DNA of 22,748 nucleotides from Calycina herbarum (taxonomy: Eukaryota > Ascomycota > Leotiomycetes > Helotiales > Pezizellaceae): NCBI GenBank assembly GCA_001414485.1, contig LLEY01000335.1, positions 1-22,748 on the forward strand, written 5' to 3'. The notes beneath the pieces were generated by a model. That model saw only the letters and a program-made list of their open reading frames with translations. It had not been told where the DNA came from and did no database searches. This document shows, one piece after another, positions 10,915-20,441 of this stretch. Made by a program: the position numbers and the translations under genes. How positions within the stretch are numbered: the stretch's first letter is position 1; every line of letters starts with the position of its first letter.

Positions 10915-11578
10915 TGTAATATCACGTGCAGGCATATTTCAGACCCCACTACAAGCGCTTGAGTATGATGCCACGATACCTAACGATAGGCTAACAGTTA
11001 AGTCTCAATTCTAAGTTTTCGGTAGTATAAAAGCAGCATTAGCCACGTACGTGGACGGCTTCCTCGTCTTCATAGTCCTAGATTCGAGAACCTGTAAGTC
11101 TTAGCCGGTCTGAGGCTGGTGTACCATAGACTGAGGAGAATTGGGCTAAGTCCTCGCTCTACGTGGACACAAGCCTCAGATAACTTCATTTTTTGCAGAA
11201 AGGGAAACGGTTTTCAGGTTCTCGGGTTTTCTGCTTAGGCCTTGGAAAGGCAGCTTCGGCGGTTAGAGCGCTGGAGCAGTCTGGTGGCAGCCTGGAAGTC
11301 CTCGAAGCTGTAGCGCCTCCCGTATGTTTTCAGATTCTCGGACTACTCCCTGAAGGAAAATCATTTAGGGGCATCCTTCAGCGGTTGGAGTACTGGAGTA
11401 GTAAGATGACAGCGCCTCTTTGTGACGGTTCTGACCGCCATCATGCTTCATTCCAGCCTAGACTGGCCTTGGCACACCTTGTGTATTTAAAAACCTATAG
11501 CTCCTAAGCTCTACTCTCTTTCCTTCTCTCCTCTGCTTAGAATCTTGGTATAGACAGTTCCAGGTTGCCTAACTTACA
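10915..11578 (+). mobile_element. Possible solo LTR (gypsy-like)
   Basis: The segment starts TGTAATATCACGTG, a start often seen in fungal Ty3/gypsy LTRs. It has a TATA-like GTATAAAAG at about 11025 and a second one (GTATTTAAAAAC) at about 11480 followed by a long CT-rich tract, and can end at a TTACA around 11574-11578. The flanking five bases do not match, so no target-site duplication supports these ends. No internal retrotransposon coding was found beside it. Confidence 0.3.
11212..11420. repeat. Imperfect tandem duplication, about 115-122 bp
   Basis: GTTTTCAGGTTCTCGG at 11212 recurs as GTTTTCAGATTCTCGG at about 11327. CTTCGGCGGTTAGAGCGCTG at 11254 recurs as CTTCAGCGGTTGGAGTACTG at 11376. 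The offset drifts from 115 to 122 bp, and the copies differ mostly by transitions. The offset does not keep reading frame, so the repeat is probably non-coding. Confidence 0.55.
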
Positions 11579-11968
11579 CCTGGCGTAGTCGTGCACCTTG
11601 CGTGGTCCATCAGCTGTACGTGTCGTCACAATAATTAACAAGTTGTAAAGCTTAGCCCTATCCGCTCATGTCTGTTCTGTACGCTTAAACCATCTGGCCG
11701 TATTTTAAGTAACAGCACGATCCTTATTTCAGACTTCGTCATTGTGTTGTAGGAGGTGGGGAGTGGAGGGGTTTTTTTGTAACTCATGGTTTAGGCAATT
11801 CTTTTGTAATTAACTATTAAAAAACGCCTTCAAATAGATCGCACAGTACAAGAGATGAAACACACTGGTAGCAAAAGGTATTGTTACAAGGTTTCAAAAC
11901 TAGGTAAAGAAGGAGAGGCATATATAATTGAATGAAATCCTACTACCAAAGACTACGACTATCCTAGC

Positions 11969-12944
11969 CTAATAATTAATTACCCTATCTTCAAACATAG
12001 GTTTATGGCCCTACTTTTCAAAATACGCCTTCATAGCTTTGTTCTGTGGGGTACCTTTGGGATAGAAAGCATATTGCTCTAAACAGTGCATAATAGGGAC
12101 ATACTCCAATACTATCTCATAGTAAGAATAGCGTTCTGGCTCGCGAGCCCAAGATATTAAAGCATCCCAGCTTCGACATTAAAGAACTTGTTTATCGCTA
12201 ATAGCGTAGGGACGATTTTCTGACAGCATGAGTATGTCGTCGGCAGTGTACATGATATCTTGTCTTATAGTGTTAAGGCAATACAAAATATGTGTTTTGA
12301 CTTGATCTGGTGTAGAATATTTCCTAGGTTCTAGAATACTGCTCTATATCACTTTCTATTCAATTGTTAGCCTTTTATGTTAAGTAAACTCTAAGAGGAT
12401 TACCAGGTAATGTAATTAATGCAGTGCTTTTATGTAATATAACCCTTTACCATCGTCCCACGGGAATAGAACCGAACAAGCTAGTCCAAGGCTGTCTGAG
12501 TACTTATGGTTAAGAGCAACGACAATTAGACCAGTATCTAAACTTTCCTAGTATTCATTTACGCTTGTATCATTCTCGTTCTCGGTGGTTGCGTAAGTCA
12601 TTTGAACGTTACGAGATAGTCCCGCTTGTATAACTCCATTAGTGTATTTACTTTTATGGACTGGGAGACTGCTTACTGTATTCCGAAGGGCAGCTGTGTA
12701 TACGGGTATTGAGAATAAACACCTGGCGAAGAAGGAGCGCGTTGCAAATGAAATATACGGTAACAATGATGGCAGGTAGATATCCACAATAGCGTAGCTT
12801 TCGTCGTTTGGTGAGTTGATATTCATGGATGTGGCTGTCGATTTCGCCATCTGCTAAGAGTTGTGTATTCTCGATTGAGCCACTAGTGTGAAAATTGGAC
12901 TTTTCTTCTAGTATCTTATATCCTTTTTCAATGTTAAAACCCAT
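11969..12944 (-). pseudogene. UstYa-like (DUF3328) oxidase pseudogene
   Basis: Three exons can be traced on the minus strand: 12944-12677, 12624-12404, and 12355 to about 11969. The 52- and 48-bp introns have GTAAGC and GTAATC donors, CTAAT and CTAAC branch sites and AG acceptors, and both junctions keep frame. The order matches UstYa-family proteins: cytosolic N-terminus, one membrane helix (about residues 51-72, YLPAIIVTVYFICNALLL), a linker, an SLDTGLIVVALNH segment, the first HxxHC region at 12421-12407, then the second near THILYCLNTIRQDIM and a CRSWDALISWARE block. UstYa proteins oxidatively cyclise or modify Kex2-released peptides in fungal RiPP pathways, and some relatives act in other pathways. 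Five in-frame stops (12550, 12418, 12346, 12181, 12013) break it, and both HxxHC motifs are damaged, each keeping a Tyr codon where His or Cys is expected. It cannot make a functional enzyme. Confidence 0.75.
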
Positions 12945-13532
12945 GGCTGGAGCAATCAGATACTAAGATATTTCTTTGTAGAGGCGAGGGAGGTTCTTGT
13001 TGAAGCATAGAAAGCTGCAACGTGCTATTGTAGAGCTCAGTGAAAGGAGTAGGTTGTCCGGCTGGTCAAGAATAGTTTCTTCAGTATCTGCTATCCGCAT
13101 GCATGACCAAGTATTATTCGGTAAGCAAAAACAGATGACGGCGGTATTTTCGGCACTTATGGTACAAAGGTTGGAAGAAATTGTAACACAAAGGGGGTTT
13201 TGGCCAGGGTATTGCATATGCAATTTACTGAGATCAGCGTGTACTTTCAATTGGTTGCTGCATTCAGCGTTACATTGGAAGGATTTCTGTACGCTTCGCT
13301 GTCTTCCTGAGTTATCCTTGAGGGGGTTGCATTCCAGCTCACATGTCTTATATTGATAAGTGAATGTGAAGTTATTGGTGGAGCTTTCTCTTTGCGTGAT
13401 TCTGCCTCCTATCGGCAATTGATTTCGATTCAACAGGGGTTTAATGGTTTTTCAAACTCGCTTGCTGACCTCTGAAGACTTTATGGTCATCCTCCTTCGA
13501 GGTTATATTGCTAGATATGGCCAGAAGGAACC

Positions 13533-13608
13533 TATAAACCAAGAACACTCTCTCTGTTTTACACAAAGAAATAAAGAACCAAGATCGACCATCTCAATCG
13601 ACCATCTC
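13533..13608 (+). promoter_or_regulatory. Core promoter and direct repeat of the peptide gene
   Basis: A TATAAA at 13533-13538 is followed by a CT-rich tract (CTCTCTCTG). ATCGACCATCTC then occurs twice, at 13584-13595 and 13597-13608. The repeat lies 77-101 bp upstream of the ATG at 13685, so it could be a doubled regulator site or part of the 5' leader. Confidence 0.4.
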
Positions 13609-13684
13609 GACTCAGAGTACGTTGAAGACTACCTTTCCAGAAATTTGCTAAATTCATCTAGATATCTATCAGCATAACGCTATC

Positions 13685-13843
13685 ATGTACACCTCTTACA
13701 CCAGAATCATCATTTGCTTCCTTGCAAGCTCTGTCGTGGCAGCACCACTCTCTCCACGAATTCCACCAAGTCTCGAGACTGAGTTGGATGACCCCGTTGT
13801 CTCTATTCAGCGTCGCGGAGCGTCTGATATGGGCCAATATTAA
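13685..13843 (+). CDS. Small secreted peptide precursor with Kex2 site
   Basis: A 52-codon plus-strand ORF encodes an N-terminus of MYTSYT-R, a hydrophobic core (IIICFLASSVVAA) fitting a signal peptide cut near residue 20, and an acidic/proline-rich pro-region (about 21-42, containing ETELDD). A dibasic RR at 43-44 follows, then the tail GASDMGQY. It is not interrupted and has a TATA box and CT tract upstream. Kexin-type proteases cut after RR, which would release an eight-residue peptide ending in Tyr. The divergent neighbour is a UstYa-like relic, the enzyme family that modifies such peptides in dikaritin RiPP pathways, where cores usually contain Tyr. Classic dikaritin precursors carry many core repeats; this one has a single candidate core. 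Alternatives are a small secreted effector, a signalling peptide, or a precursor shortened by mutation. Confidence 0.6.
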   Translation: MYTSYTRIIICFLASSVVAAPLSPRIPPSLETELDDPVVSIQRRGASDMGQY

Positions 13844-15273
13844 GCTTAGCGACCAAGTTGTTAGCATTCACTACTAGGTGTGGTCGTTGCACCAGAGCAT
13901 GGAGTCTTCAAATTGCAAATTGTTGGTTGAGAAGTAGGAACAGTGCGGTGGAGTGATTGGCTAGCAGATTCTATAATCCATTCGTTCCGACTCCAATTAT
14001 CATACCACGTTTTCACAATGTCTGTTTCATTTGCACCGTAGAAGCATTGCTTTACATGTTGAAGCTGGCGTCATGAAATAAAATTCCCAGGCAACATTAG
14101 AAACCCCCTTCGATGAGAAATAAAACATATGATAATTTGAATATTCAATTCCGCTTTACACGTTATCAGAGCCTTGCTATAATCAATGACGACTACTTCA
14201 AATCGGTCAAGAGATATTCCCTGTTGTACGTGGAAAGAACCACTTTTATTGGAGCACGCCCCAAACATGCCTTCACTTTTGATCAAGCAAATGTGCTTCT
14301 TGCGTCAATCAGTTTAGATGTATGGGGAAGGTTGCACAGATACCTGCTGAGAAATTCAACGGCCAGGTTGCATTATGTACAAGTAAGTCAGGCTACACTC
14401 GACGTATAATATTAGCCATTCAATCTGTGTTGGTATGATTCCTGGTCATCTCTTTTGGTACTCAACCTATCGCGCGTGCTGCACTCATCGATGTTATGCA
14501 TCATGCGGTGGCTATCTCCGGACTTGCTGTGCATGTACGAATCTCAATTCAGATAAGACGAGATCTCGGCATTTATATTTACCAGGGTTACTTAAACACC
14601 AACATTGATGACACTTTATCCGATGCCCTTTTTGTTGCCGCTCATGAGTGATACGACATGCATGATGTTAGAATGAGGCACAGCACAAGTAAAACATGAA
14701 AAAGTAGGCTTTTAGAGGAAAATGTCTACGTTACATTAAGGCTGGGTAGAACAAGCGGGTAGAAGAAAATCATTGATTAAATCTTTCATGTGGAGCTCAA
14801 GCTTTGCACCATCGACGGTGGACTCTTTCAATTACCCCTTGCCACCCCCTCTGAACACCATATCTCGAAAGTGAGTATCCACTCATTTCAAGATAAGAGG
14901 ATTTAAAATCTTACTGAATGAATCTTGGCGGAGGGGGATAAATGGAAGCTGGACTGTTCAAAGTGACAACACTTTGTTTGCGGATACCTTATTTATATGG
15001 CGATATGGCTTTAGTTGTATAGACGTAATTCAACTAGTCCAAAAGTGGTTGAAAGTGAACTGTTGCTAATTTTTCAATATTCAAGCAGAGTGCTAACCTA
15101 ATACAGCTAGTCTCACTGGAGAGCTCATGAACCTATCCACATTACATGGTTCCTTTCTTTTTTGTAGTGATTTGACCTGATTCTCCACCACCTGTTACTG
15201 TACTTTTGCCATTTCTTTTGACAACTTCAGAAAAACAACTACTTTCAAAACTCCGTTACGTTGATCATTCATT
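13844..15273. other. Intergenic with decayed coding-like frames
   Basis: Two protein-like frames on the plus strand do not join: 14113-14409 (containing FDQANVLLASISLDVWGRL) and about 14439-14651 (containing LGIYIYQGYLNTNIDDTLSD). A GTAAGT at 14383 could be a donor, but no acceptor before 14438 restores the second frame, so an indel or decay is likely. Neither is recognised. From 14652 to 15273, including the MFS promoter region, no further gene is supported. Confidence 0.4.
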
Positions 15274-17123
15274 ATGTCCACACAACGGGACCCATCGCTT
15301 CAAATATCGGGCATGTCAAGTAAATCGGGTGTCTCGGAACCAACTTCTACTCCTCAAGTCTCCCCTATATCAACTGAGATTGATATGAATGAGAAAACCC
15401 CGGTCCAAACACGTTCTTCGCCATCTGACGACGAGAAAGACTCCAGCATGAAAAACTCTTTGCAAATAATCCCTGAAATTATGCCCGATGAGGAGAAAAG
15501 AGTCCCAGATCCCCAAGGACCTGTATTTCAGCACAAGATCATCATGTTTGCCCTTTGTGCCACCGTCTTATCAGTTTCCCTGGATACATTCATAATGACG
15601 AACACACTGCCCACGATAGCCCACGAGTTTGACATATCTGACGCTGGATTTGCATGGATTGGTTCCGCTTATATGCTCAGTTTTGGCGTTGTTGTTCCGC
15701 TTTGGGCGAATATCAGCAACGTGTTTGCTCGAAGAGTTATCTTGATCATTACTAGCGCAATATTCTTTGTTGGCACTATTGTTGGCGCCATCTCGAAGGA
15801 TATATCAAACGTTATTGGCGGACGTGCCGTACAAGGAGTAGGTGCCGGAGGTCTGATCGTTCTGACGAACATTTGTGTTGGGGATTTATTCTCTGTCAGG
15901 TGAGCATTAATTTTCACAGTCAAAATAAGGAAATATTCTAAGATTATTAACAGGGAGCGTGGAATGTACTTTGGTGTTGTTGGTGCAGTACAAGCAGTCG
16001 CTTCGGCAGCAGGTCCTACCGTGGGAGGCATATTAGCAGAAAAAGCAAGTTGGAGATGGTGTTTTTGGATTCTCGGTAGGTTTTGTTTGCACGCGAGTTG
16101 ACAGGGACTAATCCCATCCTAGTACCTTTCAATGCTACGTCTTTTGTCCTTCTAGTATTTTTTCTGAAACTGGAATCGCTTAAGATACCGCTACGTACTG
16201 GATTGAAAAGGATCGACTGGATCGGCATTGTGACAATAATTGGCGCAACTCTCATGCTTCTCATCGGCCTCCAAATGGGAGGAACGTCAGCTCCATGGAA
16301 CTCAACCTTGGTTATTCTCCTAATTGTATTCGGCGCACTAGGGTTGTCGTTTTTCGTTATAGTCGAATGGAAGATCGCCCGCCAGCCTCTCATGCCACTC
16401 AAATTCTTCACCAGCATTTCCACCATATCCACATTAGGAGTAAACATGTTACAGTCTTTCATAACGACTGGATGTACATACTTCCTTCCGCTATATTTTC
16501 AGATCGTTTTGAATGCATCTCCGATCATGTCTGGCGTCTACTTTCTTCCCACTACGCTCGTCCTTGCGTTGTTCTTCATATTCGTTGGATATGTTGTAAA
16601 GCGAACCGGAAAATATAAGCTTCTGATCCAAATTGGGGCTGCGTCCTTGTTTCTCAGCACTGGATTGTTTATTCATCTTCAGCCTCATGCTAACTGGCCA
16701 CTGATAATTCTCACTAAAATTTTGATCGCTATTGGACTTGGACTTACCTATCAAGCACCCCTAATTGCTTTCCATGCTCAGATTGACGAAGAAGATGTTG
16801 CAGCCGGTACATCCGCTTTCCAGTTTATTAAAACTCTTAGTCAAACAGTAAGTGTCATCTTCGGACAAGTCATAATTCAGAGTCAGATCCAGCGACAGTC
16901 CAACTTGCTTCAAGTTGCAAACTTGCCAGCAAGCTATATCTCCTCACTAAGTTCTGGAAACGCAATTTCGACAGCAACTATTGGTTCTAAGATCAACCAT
17001 GAACAGCTAGAAGTTGTACGCCAGGTTTTAACAACTGCTTTCAACGATATGTGGATCTTTTATGCAGTGATTGCATTTCTGGGGTTTGTTGCAAGTTTCG
17101 GTATCAAGCAGAACAAGCTTTGA
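15274..17123 (+). CDS. MFS drug/metabolite efflux transporter, DHA14 type
   Basis: Three exons on the plus strand: 15274-15899, 15954-16075, 16123-17123, giving 582 aa. The 54- and 47-bp introns have GTGAGC and GTAGGT donors and CAG/TAG acceptors, and keep frame. An 85-residue polar cytosolic N-terminus precedes the first helix. The DHA14 signatures are present in order: SLDTFIMTNTLPTIA, the WIGSAYMLSFG helix followed by the loop ending ARR, GGRAVQGVGAGG (motif B), and GPTVGGILAEKASWRWCFWI (antiporter motif C). About 14 helices follow to a short C-terminus. Such transporters are proton antiporters in the plasma membrane that export toxins, antibiotics or secondary metabolites. It lies between the peptide/UstYa pair and a GNAT gene, so export of a cluster product is plausible but unproven. 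It has no frame breaks. The ATG at 15274 has A at -3. Confidence 0.92.
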
Positions 17124-17607
17124 AACGATTTGCAGCTGTACTTTGAGGGTTAATTGCAATGTGGTATTCTTGAGGGACCTTTTGTGTATTTCCGTTGGAG
17201 GATGTTAGTTTTGTAGTTAGCTATTTGCGCTTTCACCTAGTTATGTGGGAGGTTTAGAACCCTTGATAGCATGCCAGCACTGGCTACAGTCTCCACTTCC
17301 AAACAGTGAGATAGCGAGAAGCTCTTCCTCTGTCTACAAGTATCTACTTCTCATGCACATCTTAATTGAATACTTGAAACCACATCTTTGAGCTATTCGA
17401 GGTCTGGCCTCTCACATTATGTTTGGTCATTCATTTACACCATATATGCCATCTCGAAAACCCGTAACAGCGTTCCACACTATGGGAGACTTTAAATCGC
17501 ATTGGATTGTTTCTTGGGTCTTAAAGTAGGGTTAAGAAAAGAAAACCCGTGGAATGTCTCTCCGTAGCTAGAATCCAAAAACACATATGTAGACCATACT
17601 GACTATA
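17124..17607. other. Convergent intergenic interval
   Basis: The interval lies between the 3' ends of the MFS and GNAT genes. No gene or strong terminator was seen; it presumably contains both 3' UTRs. Confidence 0.5.
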
Positions 17608-18331
17608 CTAGGTTCTAGAGTTCTTTCTAGCCGGTCTTACCATCCAGATGAACTTCTGCTTTCCCCTGGAATTCTCCCATTTCTTTGGAAGCCTCGTCTC
17701 CCATCGACCGCGATCTTCAAACCCCTCGGATTGATACAAGCCCCTTCCGTAGTCCGTCGCTTCAACCACCGCCGTGAATCCAAGTTCATCGGCCAAAGAT
17801 GTTCCCCATTTGACTAAAAGACGTCCTGCGCCACGGCGTTGAAGTTTTGGGTCCACCGTCAGAAGGTCAAGCGCTGAACTCATATCATGATTAGAAGACC
17901 TTTTCATAAAGGCTAGAAGAAATCTGGAGGACGTTCTTACACAGCAGGTTTCCGCCGGAATCTCGAATTGCTTCGCGCCTCGGAATCAAATACTCTCTGC
18001 ACAATAACTGTGCATATTCCTTCTCTTCCTCGGAGTCCCAAAATTCGCCATCCAGATCTAATTCAGGTGGTATTGTGTTTTTGTAGACATTCCATTTGGC
18101 TTGGGCTATCATCGTACCGGTCTCTTGGTCGATGACTTTGAGGAATTTCGCACATGAATCTTGCTGTTTTATGCTAAGCATACGTGATGCTCCAGTTGCG
18201 CGGCCGGCTGGCTTCGTGTGCGCTGGAAACGCTGCATCGATATACGGGTGTTCGTGAGCAAATGCTTCGCTGATAATTTCGAACGTGCGAGCCATATCCG
18301 AATCATCGCATTCTTCGACTTTGAGGGTCAT
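17608..18331 (-). CDS. GNAT-family N-acetyltransferase
   Basis: Two exons on the minus strand: 18331-17941 and 17873-17608, giving 218 aa. The 67-bp intron has a GTAAGA donor, a CTAAT branch site and a TTCAG acceptor. A nearer AG (TATGAG) would bring an early stop, which decides the acceptor. The C-terminal half shows the GNAT acetyl-CoA-binding region: LDLLTVDPKLQRRGAGRLLV with the QRRGAG pyrophosphate loop at about 142-147, then an EATDYGRGLYQSEGFEDRG segment typical of motif B. The N-terminal half (containing the AFAHEHPYIDAAFP segment) resembles the substrate-binding half of fungal GNATs. It would transfer acetyl from acetyl-CoA to an amine in the cytosol; the substrate is unknown. It may belong with the neighbouring transporter and peptide gene, or may be unrelated. 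No frame breaks. Confidence 0.88.
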
Positions 18332-18630
18332 TTTGTTGTATTGAAATTATGTTGGAACCTGTGTTGGAACTGAGAGAGAAATCTCTCGGGGTTGCTGACT
18401 CTTATAGCAAGGGACTACGGAGGTCGCAATGCGCCCCCCGAGCATAGGCACCTGGTCAAAGATTACGGGTGTTTACTCATGTAACCGCATTCACTTGCTT
18501 TATAATATTGTAGGCCATTTTTCCACAACGCGTACGCAACTACTTATACACTTTTAAAATTTCAATCCAGACCACGTGTAACTAGTACTAGTATTGCATT
18601 ATTATCTCTCAGTTGCAAATTTCCAATGAA
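18332..18630. other. Intergenic between GNAT and rhodopsin-domain pseudogene
   Basis: This is the upstream region of the minus-strand GNAT gene and the 3' flank of the next minus-strand gene. It contains a CACGTG E-box at about 18573 and no coding signal. Confidence 0.45.
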
Positions 18631-19910
18631 TCATGCAGCCTCTCCGTATTGTACCGAGACAGTTGTTGACTGTATGATCATTCTTTCGTCTGACATCTCC
18701 GATTGTGACTTTGCTCTACCGGATGCCGCAGTGACGGAATACCCCAAATTTTTCCCTTTCCTCCACATGCTTGGAGGGTCTCTGTTTTCGTTTTTGGAAC
18801 TTCGCCCTAGTGAACCAAGAGGATAGCTCGAAGAACGCAGAAACGCACTGCCACCCATGGACCTAAGATCACTTGCAAGAATTCCAGTTTGTAAACCGTC
18901 CATTACGGGCTTCAGGAAAGGGATGGCTGTGAGGAGTATGCTGAAATTCACGAGGATAGATGTTACGAGAACCATTCGAAAATCGTCGCGAGTGTGATTG
19001 TGTGATTGAGAATATTTATCAAAATACGTCATCCTTACAATACCAATAGGTATAATACTGAATTTTGATCACATCAGCGAATGTATAAAAATTGAGGTGA
19101 TAACTTGCAGGATTCTTGTTGCAAATGCTGACAAAACATATAGTTTTTGGCCTCGGCGCAGCTTGATATCATATAGCAAATAGACAGGCAGCAAAACTGT
19201 ACAACAATCGATTGCGATGTCAAATGCTGTGAAAGAACCCCACAGAGCTGTCTTGAGGTTTCAACGTTAGCTCAAACCCTCGAGCCATCTAGAAATACTA
19301 ACCTGATTGAGGCACTTTGGGGATAGTATTTCCCATGACCTTGGGGTAGGGCACTGAAATGCAATCGGTAGAATCATTACCGGGTATATCGTCAGATTCA
19401 AGGCAATTACTAGTTTGACTGCTTTCAGGCGCTCATCACGACGTCCAAGCTCGAGAAAGAACTGAAGAAGGACAGACTTTGCCGCGCAAAGGGATGCAAC
19501 GAAAAGAAGTTGAGAGGCGTAGTTTGACTTTTAATTCCATTTAGCGCTTCAACAGGTATAGCAGAATTATCTAGATTGACGAACCTTTTGATAGCTAACT
19601 ATATTTTCAGTAGTGAGGGTCTACTGGTGCCTTCCCAAGCCAGCAGAAACTTGAAGAGACACCGTTAGATCGTAACCAATGGTAATTATCTGCGGAAAAT
19701 TAACTTAGTTCGCAAGAGTAAGATATATCAGGCACTGACCATAGCAATCATCATGAAAAGATCATCTTTCGCAAACCTTCGTATTGCTACCCATTTGCAG
19801 AGCAGTTTTACGAAGCTCGCTAAGACCATCATGACCATCATAATCCACACTGATATGTTTATCCATGGCCCGTAATTGTCAGAGTTAATTGTAATTCCAG
19901 GAGATGTCAT
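18631..19910 (-). pseudogene. Second rhodopsin-domain membrane protein, one nonsense codon
   Basis: Five exons on the minus strand: 19910-19740, 19689-19585, 19527-19303, 19251-19109, 19057-18631, totalling 357 codons including the stop. The introns are 50-57 bp. The only break is TAG at 19623-19621 (codon 80), right after GLGRHQ, where a Gln codon would fit. Everything else is intact: KDD at 48-50, the GLGRH loop, the YASQLLFVASLCAAKSVLL helix, LWGSFTAFDIAID, and the long polar C-terminal tail of fungal rhodopsin-domain proteins. The last intron uses a GC donor (GCAAGT); reading through it hits a stop within 15 codons. This is a different subfamily from the gene at 5540-7043 (fewer introns, different sequence). 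Function, if any, would be in membrane sensing. It may be a recent null allele, and another strain may carry an intact copy. Confidence 0.82.
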
Positions 19911-20298
19911 TTTGGGGTTTCTTTTGGCAAATCTGGGTCAAGATCTTGACGGAAAAATGATAAGTTGATTTTCAACAATTCACAGTGAAGAGTGTGGGGA
20001 GAAGAGAGCTCGCTCTCTTGACTCCCAAGAGCTGGCAATCTATGACGTTGGATTCTCCATCCTCCGAGAGTACAATCAATTATTACCATGCACAGTTGTT
20101 GGATCACTTTCGAATATTACAGGGTCCTCAGGGCGAATCGAACAGGCCAGTCTCGTTCAAGGAATGCAGGTAGAAAATCCTGTAGCAGGCTCAACTTTAC
20201 CAACATTGTAATTATCCGGAGAGGGTGTTGTTGCAGTCTGAATATGCTGCAGACCTTACGCGACCCCCACGTAGATGCATATGGTGTCAAGAATGGGG
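19911..20298. other. Upstream region of rhodopsin-domain pseudogene, next to LTR
   Basis: About 390 bp separates the start codon at 19910 from the LTR end near 20299. The short frames here have no protein features. The adjacent retrotransposon may have altered the promoter. Confidence 0.4.
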
Positions 20299-20441
20299 GA
20301 TAGAAGTGATGGTTTTGATCTGTATATTGATAGATTCGATGATTACGAGTCTAAATTGTCCATACTGACAAACAGTCTAAATATGTTCCAAGGGCTTATT
20401 AAGCAGCAAGATTTGGCCCCCAAATCACCTGATTTCTGACA
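20299..20441 (-). repeat. 3' LTR of the Ty1/copia fragment
   Basis: On the minus strand, a purine tract AGGGGAG (20448-20442) directly precedes TGTCAGAAATCAGG, the usual polypurine-tract/LTR junction. The LTR can be followed about 143 bp to CATCACTTCTATC. The end is estimated because no matching second LTR or target duplication was identified. Confidence 0.55.

Noticed and set aside
11193..11507. 104-codon plus frame as a gene
   Set aside because: It overlies the tandem duplication, whose 115-122 bp offset does not keep frame, so coding is unlikely.
13444..13677. 77-codon plus frame just upstream of the peptide gene
   Set aside because: It covers the TATA box, CT tract and direct repeat of the peptide gene; composition looks like promoter and leader.
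14460..14560. Cys-rich frame (RACCTHRCYASCGG) as a possible defensin-like peptide
   Set aside because: No signal peptide or start in frame, and the alternative frame over the same bases reads more like ordinary protein.
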